A stretch of 64,000 nucleotides of DNA from Theristus sp. LFF4_11 (lineage: Eukaryota; Nematoda; Chromadorea; Monhysterida; Xyalidae), in contig JASANC010005831.1 of the NCBI GenBank assembly GCA_030248135.1, forward strand, positions 58,282 through 122,281. Direction: 5' to 3'. The position numbers and the translations under genes are program-made. Positions 45,601 to 58,400 of this stretch are shown piece by piece. The stretch's first letter is position 1, and each line of letters begins with the position of its first letter. The notes under the pieces were generated by a model. The model saw nothing but the letters and a program-made list of their open reading frames with translations, was not told the DNA's origin and did no database searches.

Positions 45601-48600
45601 CGATTCAGTGTATAGAGTTGCTCACATAAAAAAACTAACCCAAAATCCGTGATCAGCGCATTGAATTACCCTGGAAAACTTTGTTTTCTTGTTTTTCATT
45701 TCTGGCCCGATTTCGCCAATTTCCACGGCTGATTCGCCCGAAATTGTCACGATTCAGTATCTAGATATGCTCAGGGCAAAAAATTAACTTAATTTCCAAA
45801 ATCTCCGGATGGAATTACCCCAGGAAACATTTTTGTTCGACTGTGAAAATGCCGCAAGTAAAAATTGAAAGCGCGAACACATGTAACCAGGTCAAAACCT
45901 ACGAACCTTTAAAAATGCCCAATTTTTTACCCAAATAAAGGTTGGAGCAAAAAAGTAACTAGATTTTCAAAATCTGCAGATGAAATTACCTCAGGAAACT
46001 TTTTTATTCGGTTATGGAACAACTTCAGACAAAAATTGAAAGGGCGAACACTTAAAACCCGGTGAAAACCCTGCGAACTTTTAAAAATGCCCAATTTTTT
46101 ACCCAAAAACATGGTCTGGGCAAAAAATTAACCCAATTTTCAAAATCTCCGGGTGGAATTACCCCAGGAAACATTTTTGTTCGGCTATGAAAATACCCCA
46201 GTTAAAAATTGAAAGGGCGAACACATGTTGATTACATAGCTGAAAAAAAAGGAGAAACAAGAATAAGTAACCAAGATTTCAGAATAGGTTTTTCGTGTCT
46301 ACAACGGACGTAAAGAAGTCTGGTGGAATTTTCTCTTCGGCACAGTTAGCAACCACTGCAGGTCTCTTCGTGTGCACAGTAACAAGTTTCCAGCATGTAT
46401 GTTCGTTGCTGTAGGACAACGCGTAAATTTTGAAAACCCGCGCAGGTCCATATTCAGCCATATAATGCGTGATGCGCTGTCCGCTCGCTGGCGCTCGCTC
46501 GCGCATCCGCATGATTCAAAAACGTGAATCCAAACTTTTTCCGAAAACGAAAAATGAAAAACACTATAGTCGAACTCTAAATTATGGGGAATCAGCTGAT
46601 TGGTTGGTGATCGTGTTTCATGCTTTCTGTGCAAACCAAAATCCACCCCACAACAATTTCTGCACAGAAAGCATGCATGCCGTAATCCCAACCAATCACC
46701 TGATTCCTCATAATTTAGAGTTCGACTGTAAGTCGTTCCGATAAGTGTCCGAATGGAAAGTTCACAAGAATACATGGCCAACGAATTTTGAACTTTGTCC
46801 AACCTTTCAGGCTTATGTAAAAGTGAGATAAATCTCAAAATGCGGAAGACGCATACAAAAGATAGAATATGGGTTTGTGAAATCAATGAGAAACTTGGCT
46901 TGACAACTATTTTAAAGTCTCTGATGTGGCACACGGATACAAGTGCAGGGTGGGCCAAAAAACCTTAAACTTTCAAACTGCTGTCACTAGCGTATGATAA
47001 GACCTTTAGCTGAACCTTTCAGCTCCGATGTACGTCTTCTAGTTTTTTGACAATGTATTTTTTGGTTTAGTAAATTCAGTTTTACAGCTTAATGTTTGAA
47101 AATACCACTCGAAGCATCCAAACTCGCGAACCTGAAGACTCCGTCCAGTGCACCATTGCCCTTGTGCGAATCAGTGTCGGTAATCTAAATCCTAATTTAT
47201 CTCTATTTTTATGGTTATAAATCACCATATGCTCGAGATGCAGCGAATGTAAAATTTAGTTTGTCGGCAAACTAAAATTAGTTCGCTGGAAAAAATGTAT
47301 CATCTTCCGTGGGGTATCAAACCCGATACTTTTGGTGTATATGGCCAACCTTTTTAATTAAGGCAAATTAGAGGTGAATTTCAACAGAAGAAAACACATT
47401 TTTGTCACTGTTGTACTTACATAGCTTTGCGTACGTACGTACATTGAGCACCGTTTTACATCTCTGAGTTTTTGGTTTGCACAGAATTCACAGAATTTAG
47501 CACATGCTGTGATTTCAAACGAAACTGTAGAAGAACAGTGAGAAATACTTTAAATGATTTCTCACGTTTTTCACCAAAACAAAAGCGGCGCAAAAATATT
47601 ACTCTTATGTACTTGTATCCGTGTGCCACATCTGCTAAAATTGTAATGTAATTGGAAATAGTTGCAAGCCAAGTTCCCGCATTTTTAGATACATAATTAT
47701 GATTATGATTATTCATGAAAATGATGACATAACAAAAAATCTAGGGTGAGAAACAAAGATCTTTTCGGCCTTCATCTCAAAAGCACGAATCTGGCCCATT
47801 TCAAGGCTACACGACAAATCAAGAAGATTTTACGGGTAAACAGGTGAGATAAATGTTTGACTTCCGAGTAGTGTGAAATTACGTAACTATTGTACATGTA
47901 GTAATCAAAACTTTTATTTTGACATTTTTTGTTTCTGATGGAGGCCATATGCATGCATGTGACTTAGTGAGGAAATCACTATCACTGGTGAATTAAATCA
48001 TGTTAGGCCGAAAAAGCAAAGAGCTTTCGCCCGTCAGAGAATCCGTACAAATCTGACGCTCCAATGGACGGAACCACCGTGAACATGTCGGACTACAAAC
48101 CGTGGCAAGCCCAGGTCTGTGTCATATATTGTTTGAAGTTTTTGAAAATGATTTGTTTACAAGTCACTTTTATTTTATACCCTCAGGCTTAAAATCGTTT
48201 TTCAGAAGCAACAATCAATGCGTCCAAACAGTAGTCGTCATTTATCAAATGAGCCGTTTGCTGTAAGTTGTTTAGTGAACGAAAGTATGTATGTGTAGTA
48301 AACATCTTTGCCTAAGTTTACGAATATTGTTTCCTTTTGATTTTGTGTAGGGCAGCACGGAGATGAACGATCAGTTCACACAAAAACCAAATGCCAAGGC
48401 TCGGTCTTTTCGACCATCGCAAGAAGCGTATAAATCCGGTGGGCAATGATTTTTTAAAAGCAAACTGAAAATATTTGAAAAAACCTAGCTGTTACAGTTT
48501 TTTTGCGAATATTTTCATTTTTCATCTCAGATGCCCCATTCGAAGGCGAAACAGAAGCACGCGCTCAATACACACAGAAGCAGGCAGATCGCTGCTTGGC

Positions 48601-48817
48601 TGAGATTGTCTTGGCTGGCCGGTAAGAATTATTCAGGCAAACCTTTTTTGGTGCGTTCTGACGTTGATTTTATTTTTGAACTTTTTTCAGCGACAAATCG
48701 TACCAAATGACGCGCGACGCAAACGGCCACCGTTGGTACAAGAAGGTCAGGCTGCTGGCAAACGCCATTGATGCTGTTGATAATTTCAATGACGCACTCA
48801 CTCCCGTTGGCACCTAA
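42601..48817 (+). CDS. SAXO: SAXO/FAM154-like stabiliser of axonemal microtubules
   Basis: Binds and stabilises ciliary or centriolar microtubules through repeated Mn modules. Nine exons join in phase: 42601-42650, 42755-42924, 43005-43225, 47745-47843, 48007-48114, 48206-48262, 48351-48438, 48531-48621 and 48691-48817 (336 residues). The N-terminus has the family signature CICEMCTCG, split by intron 1, then NHRCPH. Repeats follow with the pattern KSFRPSE...PF(E/D)G.TT...(A/S)DF..KQ, for example GPFEGNTTNQADFTGKQ and DAPMDGTTVNMSDYKPW. The end, RCLAEIVLAG...DANGHRWYKK, matches the conserved SAXO C-terminus. The 42924 donor gives TNASDYKPW. Intron 3 is 4.5 kb and packed with repeats. No coiled coil or membrane segment; probably cytosolic on cilia. 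Confidence 0.92.
43468..44486. mobile_element. Family B TIR element, copy 2
   Basis: The left arm begins ATTATCTAAAAATGCGGGAG and the right arm ends CGCATTTTTAGATAAT. Arms are about 140 bp and nearly identical to copies 1 and 3; the core is about 740 bp. It is in intron 3 of the SAXO gene. Confidence 0.92.
44510..45780. repeat. Satellite C, about 150-bp units, forward
   Basis: About eight units with TTTCGCCAATTTCCACGGCC, CGAAATCGTCACGATTCAG and ATCCGTGATCAGCGCATTGA. Some units are shortened by internal deletions (for example around 44800 and 45260). Located in the SAXO intron. Confidence 0.93.
46567..46728. mobile_element. Family A MITE
   Basis: Starts TAGTCGAACTCTAAATTATG and ends ATTTAGAGTTCGACTG before TA, with the GGTTGGTGATCGTG inner arm. 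It lies just after composite copy 2, in SAXO intron 3. Confidence 0.85.
46829..47702. mobile_element. Family B TIR element, diverged copy with nested insertion
   Basis: Left end AATCTCAAAATGCGGAAGAC and right end CCCGCATTTTTAGAT mark a worn B copy. The left arm is broken after CACGGATACAAGTG by mariner-like sequence, where intact copies continue into ACATAAGAG. It ends about 40 bp before SAXO exon 4 (47745). Confidence 0.78.
46946..47130. mobile_element. Fragment of the CAGGGTGGGCCA element
   Basis: CAGGGTGGGCCAAAAAACCT followed by AAACTGCTGTCACTAG matches the end of the element at 39936. No matching right end is seen, so it is truncated or heavily decayed. It is nested in a B copy. Confidence 0.75.
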
Positions 48818-49137
48818 CCACTCGCCTGTGGCACTGCACTGTGTTGAACAAAAGTATTGTAAACTGTTAACGCGCTGACGAGAGCTTTAAAGACATACAT
48901 GTATCAGCTGACGTTTTTGGAATTCAATTTTGTATAGTTAATTAGCTTGACCAAAAAATTACGTTGCGCGCACCGTTGTGCTCAGAACTCAACGCAGTTC
49001 CTTATTGCAGGTGAGAGTGTGAACGTGAGCAAGCCACGTCCGGCGTGCTGTGCTGTCCTAATTACTCCTGCAACTTTCTCGTTGTCACTCACACTAATTT
49101 GTTTGAAAGCACTATTTTTTGTTCTGTGATTGTAATG
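48818..49137. other. SAXO 3' region
   Basis: About 320 bp following the SAXO stop; should contain its 3' UTR. It is AT-rich, and no repeat or exon is recognised. Confidence 0.5.
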
Positions 49138-49589
49138 TGTACTTATTTTCCTTGGTATTTTTTTTTCTGGTATGTAATCAACATGTGTTCGCCCTTTAAA
49201 TTTTTACCTGCGACACTTTCGCAGTCGAACAAAAATGTTCCCTGGGGTAATTCCACCCGGAGATTTTGAAAATTGGGTTAATTTTTTACCCAGACCCTGT
49301 TTTTGGGTAAAAAATTGGGCATTTTTAATTGTTGGGAGGGTTTTCACCTGGTTTTAAGTGTTCGCCCTTTCAGTTTTTAGCTGGGACACTTTCACAGTTG
49401 AACAAAATTTTTTCCTAGGGTAATTTCATCCGTAGATTCTGAAAATTTAGTTTATTTTTTTGCCCGGGCATTTTTTGGGGTCAAAATTGTGCATTTTTTA
49501 AAGTTGGTAGCATTTTGACTGGGTATCAGTTTTTCACTCTTACAAATTTTGTCTGAGCTACGAAAAACAAGAGAAATGTTTAGTCCGTA

Positions 49590-50920
49590 GGAATTCAATG
49601 CGCTGATCACGGATTTCGGGTTAGTTTTCTTACGTGAGCAACTCTAGATGCCGAATCGTGACGATATCGGGCGAATCGGCCGTGGAAATCGGCGAAATCG
49701 GTCCACGAACGAAAAACAAGAAAAGGGTGTTTTCCAGGGTAATTCAATGCGCCGATCACGAATTTTAAGTTAGTTTTCTTACGTGAGCAACTCTAGATGC
49801 TGAATCGTGACGATTTCGGGCGAATCGGCCGTGGAAATCGGCGAAATCGGTCCAGGAACGAAAAACAAGAAAAAAGTGTTTTCCAGGGTAATTCAATGCG
49901 CTGATCACGAATTTTGGGTTAGTTTTCTTACGTGAGCAACTCTAGATGCTGAATCGTGACGATTTCGGGCGAATCAGCCGTGGAAGTTGGCGAAATCGGT
50001 CCAGGAACGAAAAACAAGAAAAGAGTGTTTTCTAGGGTAATTCAATCCGCTGATCACGGATTTTGGGTTAGTTTTCTTACGTGAGCAACTCTAGATGCTG
50101 AATCGTGACGATTTCGGGCGAATCGGCCGTGGAAATCGGCGAAATCGGTCCAGGAACGAAAAACAAGAAAAAAGTGTTTTCCAGGGTAATTCAATGCGCT
50201 GATCACAAATTTTGGGTTAGTTTTCTTACGTGAGCAATTCTAGATGCTGAATCGTGACGATTTCGGGCGAGTCGGCCGTGGAAATTGGCGAAATCGGTCC
50301 AGGAACAAAAAACAAGAAAAGGGGGTTTTCCAGGGTAATTCAATGCGCTGATCACGAATTTTGGAATAGTTTTCTTACGTGAACAACTCTAGATGCTGAA
50401 TCGTGACGATTTCGGGCGAATCGGCCGTGGAAGTTGGCGAAATCGGTCCAGGAACGAAAAACAAGAAAAGGGTGTTTTCCAGGGTAATTCAATGCGCTGA
50501 TCACGAATTTTGGGTTGGTTTTCTTACGTGAGCAACTCTAGATGCTGAATCGTGACGATTTCGGGCGAATCGTCCGTGGAAGTTGGCGAAATCGGTCTAG
50601 AAACGAGAAACAAGAAAAGGTTGTTTTCCAGGGTAATTCAATGCGCTGATCACAAATTTTGGGTTAGTTTTTTTTATGTGAGCAACTCTGGATGCTGAAT
50701 CGTGACGATTTCGGGCGAATCGGCCGTTGAAGTTAGCGAAATCGTTCTAGAAACGAAAAACAAGAAAAGGTTGTTTTCCAGAGTAATTCAATGCACTGAT
50801 CCCGGATTTTGGGTTGGTTTTTTGTGAGCAACTCTAGATACTGAATCGTAACGATTTCGAGCGAATCGGCCGTAGAAATAGCATAGGCGAAATCGGCCCA
50901 AAAAACGAAAAATGAAAACT
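49590..50920. repeat. Satellite C, reversed, about 149-bp units
   Basis: GATCACG recurs at about 49602, 49752, 49901, 50052, 50201, 50350, 50499 and 50649, with a diverged unit near 50796, a spacing of 147-151 bp. Each unit carries GTGACGATTTCGGGCGAATC. This is the most regular of the three C arrays. Confidence 0.94.
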
Positions 50921-51006
50921 CTGAGGTATCCGGGGTTTAGAAGAATGTGTGACCAACGAGATGTGAATTTGGTTCGACCTTCGGGACTTATTTAAAAGTC
51001 AGAATA

Positions 51007-52080
51007 TTATCTAAAAATGCGGGAGACGCATATAAAAGGAGGAATATGGCTTTGTCTAAGCAGTGAGAGACTTGGCTCGACAACTCTTTTCAAGTCTCTG
51101 ATGTGGTACACACGGATACAAGTACATAAGAGCCATATTTTTGCGCCGTTTATTCACTATTTCGGTTGCACATGTATAATCTTTTCGTACGAAGGAGGCT
51201 TAGTAATGTTGAATGATGTGTGGAAAAGCCGCACACTGAAAAAATGTTTCGCGCCAGAGCGTAGTTCGAATATGAATTGAAATAAATTTTGTTTGGTGAA
51301 AAAACATTCTGACTGGTTTCTCAATTTCTTGCACGAATCTGTCGTCAGAATACGTTAAGTTTTTGCTCATTTAAAATTGCCGCGCAGCCATGAAACATTT
51401 TCTCTATCTGTGCGTGCAAACGCATATTGGGTCACGATTAATAAGAAAGATAATACTTTGTAGACAATTAAAACTTTTGCGGTATTTCGGGCATTTAGCG
51501 ACCACTAAAACCACTAAAACAACGATCAGACTTCAGATCGCTGATACTGGTTTGCCCAGGACAAAGTGTATCGCAGAGGCATTGGGGAACGCAAGGTCTC
51601 CTTCTGTGGCAAAGGCAAGGACTCACGGGACAGACAGTTTATCCTGCCACTAGAGTTTGGTAAAAAGGCTGAAAATCAACGGAAGATAACACCTTTTTGT
51701 CACTGATGCTGGTGTGTACACAGCGATGCGTACGTTAGCAACGATAAAACCACATGAAACAATGTTTTGCAGTCTCTGATTTTTTTGTTTTTGCACAGAA
51801 TTTACAGATTCTTGATTTACACAAGTTCTGCACAGAATTTGCACAGAATTTCGCACATGATGTGATTTCGGACTAAACTGGAAAGGACAGTTAAAAAATG
51901 ATTTTAAAACTTTTTACACTTTTCAGTAAAACAAACGCGGCGCAAAAATATAGCTTTTATGTACTTGTATCCGTGTGTACCACATCAGAGACTTGAAAAG
52001 AGTTGTCGAGCCAAGTCTCTCACTGCTTAGACAAAGCCATATTCCTCCTTTTATATGCGTCTCCCGCATTTTTAGATAAT
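51007..52080. mobile_element. Family B TIR element, copy 3
   Basis: Left arm ATTATCTAAAAATGCGGGAG and right arm ending CGCATTTTTAGATAAT, each about 140 bp. The core is longer than in copy 1 but shares CCCAGGACAAAGTGTATCGC and its neighbours. Confidence 0.92.
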
Positions 52081-52346
52081 TAGATTTATTATAAAAAATG
52101 TGATAACTTAACTATAACAAATAACAAATTTCAGACAAATTGCCTTCTAGAAAATGAGATATTCATGATGAAAAAGAATATTGCTTACCAAAGAATAACA
52201 ATGCATAAATGCTAAAATGCATAGCAATAATAAAGAAACATGTAACAAATGTAGTTGTAGCAGAGCAATCATTTGTAACGAGAGATAATTTAAAAAGCTT
52301 AACCGTATGCTCATTGGTAGGAAAAAAGATTTGAAAAAAAGTAAAT

Positions 52347-52498
52347 CTATTTCGGTTTATTTGCAGCAGGCAAGATCGGATTCAACTCACGATAAGCGCA
52401 CGAAACGCAACACTGCTTTCTGAATACTGGCGTGTCACACAGACGCCACAGTGGTATCTGGCTGCAGTGGTGGCTCTCGTTGATGCAGTTTTCCAAAT
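52347..52498 (-). other. PLAC domain exon
   Basis: Codes for [10 protein letters not shown], then LWRLCDTP and RKQCCVSCA. Six cysteines ending in CCxSC are the PLAC (protease and lacunin) signature seen at the C-terminus of ADAMTSL, papilin and MADD-4 proteins. The stop TAG is at 52349-52347. Confidence 0.93.
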
Positions 52499-55400
52499 CT
52501 GCAACATCAACTTTTTAAATCAAATTGTTTTTGGAGTTGTCGATAAAATAAGATGAAAACTGGGAAACGAGCAATTTTTGAACGAAGTCTTTTTCTCATG
52601 CTTCACTGTTTCGGTTTGCTATAATAAAAGCGATAACAATGCCCACAAAAATAATAGCAAGCTGAAGCAAGCTGTGCTGTGCAACTCACATTTGTACCAC
52701 CAGCATGATGTCACGACTGACACATTGCTTGAAGTACAGCAGAGCAGAAAAATACCGCAGCCCGCGGCAAAACACAACAGTTACTGGAAAAGCACGATGC
52801 CCCTGTGCCGTGGATTGATGACATCGAACGAACGGTCTTGTGCAATATTCCTGCGAGCGCATCGCAACAAGCAACAAAAACACGAAGCTTGGCAAGATTG
52901 AAAGAAAAATGAAATCGAGGTTTCACAATGATCACACGTTAGCAAAGCACAGGCTCAAGATTTAGTAGACAGACAACACGAAAGCAATCGTACAAGCGCA
53001 CTATTATGTGTTTTGATTGCATGCGAGCAAGCTGCTAGTTTTGTAGAAAACCTTGCACAAGCTTGCTGAACCAACGAAGAAATTGTACACCAAAAAGCAA
53101 ACAAAGAAGCAACGGTAGAAAGGGTGGCCGAGTGATGAAATGGGAAGCACGCATGTTGCATCTTGCTCGTATAAAATCAACTCACTGTTTGTACAGTACA
53201 AAGTAACAAGACAGCGCAATACATTTTAATAGCTTCAAAAACCTCACTTGTAAAGCGTTAAGCACATAGATACAACTGAAACACAATAAAAGAATAGACA
53301 AAAATAACAAGTGAACAACAAAAGCAAGCAAAATCCAGCGTCTCACTTATCCAAGCAGACGAAGCAAACTGTCTAAAAAATTGTTCCCATAAAATAAAAA
53401 AGCTAAAATTATTTCTCTAGTTTGTAAGTTGACAGGGACGCAAGAAAATAAATGTTGGTTTTCAAATAGGTTAGACCCAGACAAAATCTGCATAACAAGC
53501 AAACTACATAACTGCATGCATAGCTCTACAATTATTTTAACGTAAATATTGTGGTTGCAATTGATAGAGAGCCGTAATTTTGAGGGGCTGCCTCGCTGGC
53601 AGTGGTTTCCCAAAGCGGCCCTCATGCCAGCCCCTCCAGTTGGCTAACGCACCAGTGACCGGTGTCGGGTGAGGGCACGTCGGCGGTGCCGGTTCGCAGG
53701 CTCGTTGGTTGTCAGGCTTCTGCCTTGTGTCGCATGCGTGCCCGGCCGGTTTACGGGTGCCGCGCCATACGCACGAAATCAAACGCATCTGAACTGCCCC
53801 GGGGCCACATGTTTTACTGCAGGCGCCCCACGCTCGCGTGCGCCACACGCCAATGCATTTTTCTGCAACAGTTCAATTATTGACAGAGCAAGTTAACTAA
53901 CAGAATAAACAAACTTACGATTAAAACACTTGTGCTTCAGACTGGGCCGCGTTTTTCGGTTGCAGTATTCTGGCCCAACACGCGTACTGTTTGGGAAAAC
54001 GCAGTGCGCTTTGCGGCGCTGTAACGCATAGCGATATTGCACGCAACGTGACTGCTCGCACTGAAAACAAAACACCTACAGTTGCTTGAGTTTCGAACAA
54101 CAAAAGCCAATCAAAGATTTTAATCATATCACAGCAAAACATGCAATGCTGCTTACAGATGTCCATTCGGTTGTTCGCCAGTTTGGACACGGTTGCAAGT
54201 TGCAAAGTTTTGTTTCCGGTGGACGCGACTTGCCGGCCTGCTCACACAAGTCAGCTGACACGTACGCCTCAGTGCTGCGAACAATGACTTTGCATCGTAC
54301 TTGACGCACCTGAATCACAGTTGTTTCGTTTACAGACAACGCCTATTTTTGTTGCGAAATATCGCACCTGCATTCCATCTACGGCGCCACATGTCCGTGA
54401 ACACGGCGACCATTGCCCTTTGATCCATTCAAGCTGCAAACGATCACCGGCTGTACGCAGCGCGTCGCGCATTGCCGTGTTGTGCTCGTGCGCAAAGTAT
54501 GCTCGAAGTTGCTAAAAACACGCCCACAATGTGTACCTTAGTTAGTTTTCTGGTTACCTACAGTGTGTCTGTTTAAACCTGTCACTTTTTTTCCGCAAAA
54601 TGTAGATTATGCAAAACTTTGAATCACTAAGTAAGACGACCGAATGTACATGGGCACGGTCGACATCAAACACAACCCTTTGTGGCTGAATGTGTGTTTT
54701 TTAGCCACTCCGATCCCGTTGTTTCTTCTTTCACGAGTGCTGTACTTGTAAAAATGACCGGTTTAAACAATCCTACTGTAATTAAAAAATTAAAAGGACT
54801 TGTCCATAAAATACCTGCAAGACGTCCGCCATTGGCTTTCCACTTTTTTGATTGTCTGCCCCAGCTTCAGCACTTTCGTCATAGTAGTCGTCATCAGCAT
54901 CTTCGTTTTCACTGTGACTGTCAGTCTGCTGTGTCAACAACTTTTGTGTTATTATTTTTAAAAGATTACAAACAAACACTATACAGATTCAATATCTGTT
55001 ATCAAATGATTAAAGCATGATAAACCACTGACATCCAAATCCAGGGGCAGTTTCTGTTGGACCGTATCAGCAGTTGGATTGGCTTGCTCCACTGACAATC
55101 CTTTGTTGGTGTTGGTTTGTTGTTGCTGCTGTTGCTGTTTTACAGATGAATCTAGCACACCGGGCAGTGCTGGCGATGCTTTTGTGGGTACGGAGCCAGT
55201 TGGAAGCTTTACTTTTGAGAGTTTGTTGTTCTTGTTGTACTTATTGTTTGCATAACCGGCGGAACCGCTGTACGGCAGTGGCCGTGGCTTGAAGTTCAGG
55301 GTAACATTTCCACGAACGCCATTTGCGAGACAGACGTACGTTCCTGCGTCACTGAGTCGTGCGCGCACAACGCGCAGTGCACCGCGGGACGACAAGCGAA

Positions 55401-58400
55401 CGGTATCTGCAAACGTTTTCCATATAAACGTTGCAGACAAAACGTTTTAGCTGATGTAAAGACACGGCTGGACTCGGCCTGAAGTTTCTATGGGCACAAA
55501 TCTATGAAGTTTGACTAACCTGAAGGCGTCACGATTTTTCCATCTTTCATCCAACGAATATTGTTGCGATTAAATTTCTTTGTGGGGCATTTCACTTTGA
55601 CCGAAGTGCCCTCGAAAAGCGTCGCACTCGAGCCGGTGCGTAACGTCAGCGCTTTGGCGCCACCCGAGTTTGATTTATTGCTATTTTTGTTTTTACTTTT
55701 AGTGTCCTGAGTGTTATCTTCTTTCGGAATGTTTTTGGGCGTTGAGGTTTGTTCCGTGGACGCATCTTTGTCGACTTTATTATTGCTATCAGTATTGTCA
55801 TCTGCGCCGGCTTTGTCGAACATCTGATTCGCGGGGATTTTCAAACTGGTACACGCGCCTGTGAAGTGATCGAAGTTCATAAAAAACAAAAGCGGTAAAG
55901 ACGCCAATTGTTTTGAACAAATCTTTTGAAAGACAAATGCTCGAACACACCAAGATTGCACAACTGAAACGTTGTCGGTCGGCTAGAAGGGTCACAATCG
56001 GTCGGTGGCGATATCTCTCTTGTGGTCGAATCTGCCAATCGCTGGATGCAACGGACATGTCGATGCTGGTCGCCAGAGTCGCAAGTGTGTGAACAAGGAG
56101 ACCAACTGCCTGCGGACCACATCGCTGGGCAGTCGACCTAAACAAACCAAACAAAATCGTTGCGTCACGTTTTGTTTAAACCACAGAAAAACTGAATAAA
56201 AAGCGTACTACATGTAATTCAATCGCTCACCGCAGCGCATGGTTCTCTGTCACGTGGCTTCGGTGTTCCCGTGCACATGCTGTCTGGCAGAATCAGCACA
56301 CTTTCTGCGCCACCATTTCTGGAAATCTCGCGGATGCAACGAATGCGACGTGTACGTAGGTCGCCCCCACATGTGCGTGCACAGACAGACCAGACGCCCA
56401 TCTGTAGTCACAGAAAACCAAAAATTTATTGTTCTTTTTTCGAAGGGCTACAAGAACGCATTCTGTGCTTGTGCTATACCTCCCATCTTGGCGGACACTG
56501 TTTCGAGTTGCATTTGCGCACCAAATCCACCGGACGCTGTCGAGGGTCGCAGTATGACCAGGCAACCGGCTTCTTTGTGCTGACATCAACACACTCAAGG
56601 GTTGATCGTTGCGATCCTAAAAAACTAACTGCCGTTACAAAAAAGGGACACTAGGAAAAGCAATTGATATCAAAAACTAAAAACGAACAGCGTGTACAAT
56701 TCCTTAATAATCAACAGAGGTTTCTGACCTCCAAGACATGACGCAGAACACTCGGTCCAGTCGCCATATTGCCATCTGTATTCTTGACCATTAAGAACAG
56801 ACGAAACGCTGTTTGGCGTAGCACCCGTGGTCGTCAGACACTCACGCATCTTGCACGGTTCAAACGTCATTGGCTTGGCGTAATCTGAAAGTGTGTATGT
56901 GTGTGTGTGCAGATCAACTTGAATTTTGTCTGAAAACATAAGAAACTGTAATACAACAACAGAATGAAAATTCACAGCATCAAATCAGCTGTGAAAGTTC
57001 TAACATTAGAATGGATAAAAAAGAAAGAAGGGATTTGAATCAAAACGGTTAAGAGACATCTTTCCATTGGATTTAAAAATCGGTAAGAGAGTAAGAGACA
57101 TCTTTCAACGACTGCAATAACGTTCTTGAAACGCACTCCGAAGATGGAATACTTGATTTCTATTCTGTTCCCTACTTGAAGGTCCTCAGCGTTGCCTTAT
57201 CGTTATGCACAAAATGTTTTTGTTCATGTGAGCAGTGCTTTGATTGTCAAATGTCTGGTAAACACTCTTGATCTTATCCTGTTGCATCACGTTTTCTGTT
57301 TAACTTTTTATGATGTTCCTACATCTATGTATTTATCTATGTATCTAATTTTTTTCCTGATCCTAAGTTTTATTCGCCTTTACCAGCACAGCACTATAAG
57401 TCGCACGCACCGGAACAGGCAAAGCAAATCAAACGAGTAATAACTTGCGTGTGTGTACATACCATGACACTCGTAATCGGGCATCTTGAGCACACCTCCA
57501 GTCATCGGTTGGAACGCAACACAACTGAGCTCTCGGGTGCGCACGCCCGGCCCACAAGTGACACTGCACTGCGTCCACTGGCCAGGCATCCAACTTGGTC
57601 GACCGCCTTGCATGCCTGCGCCCGTGCCACTGAACGTGCCACTTCCGTAAAGCTGGGCACTCTGCTGCTCACGACTGCTTGGCTGCCATGCTGAGCCACT
57701 GAACGGGGCTGCTGCTGCGTACCTGCAAAACGCGCACACTGCTGTTCCACTGCAACAAAACAACTGAACTGAGAAAACCGGTGTACTTTGTGACGCATGG
57801 CCGACCTTTTTGACAGCGGCAAAGCACTCGCACAAAAAACAACTGCCGCACACAACAGCAAAACAGTACGTTGCCATCGCAATGTTCGTTCAACAGCATG
57901 GCTTTTACTGCGAGAGTTTTTTCTGATTTGCCCGTTTCGTAGGACAATAAGTTCAGGCATGTTTCGGAAAAAGCGACAAAATTGAACGGTGTGGTAAAGC
58001 TACCGGCGAAATGTTATTTGCTTTTGTGATTGCTGCGTTTCGTTATGTGCAACGTTTGTAATGTTGGAATAATCAAACGGTAACGGTTGTAATCAGTTGG
58101 ACCTTATAAAAGCTGCAAAACCGCACTGGGCAATGTGACTGTATGTGTTGGATGCATACTAAACAGCCATAGGCTTGAACTGTACAAATTGAAACAAAAT
58201 TTACGTACCTTATTTTGTCTCTTGTGTACTTTTCTTCAGTTAGAAACGTGACATGATTTATAAAATGCGATTTTTTACTTTTTGTCACTTTGTTGGCTAA
58301 TCCGATTTTTGAAACACAAATTTTGAAGTGTTTGGCAGAAAATTATTTTAGCATAACATTATAATGCAGTGTAAACGTACCGTTCATTGTTGTTTCCGCC

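Larger units (their letters stand above)
43468..46515. mobile_element. Composite repeat copy 2
   Basis: Same order as at 30886-32917: B element, satellite C, array of ATTACCCCAGGAAACATTTT and GGGCGAACAC units (45780-46230), then the right block ending GCGCTCGCTCGCGCATCCGC. It occupies most of SAXO intron 3. An inverted copy follows the gene at 49138-52080. Confidence 0.85.
49138..52080. mobile_element. Composite repeat copy 3, inverted
   Basis: In reverse orientation: the GGGCGAACAC/CCTGGGGTAATTCC array (about 49180-49560), satellite C reversed (about 49590-50920), then a B element (51007-52080). It starts about 320 bp after the SAXO stop codon. The right block found in copies 1 and 2 is absent. 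Confidence 0.87.
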
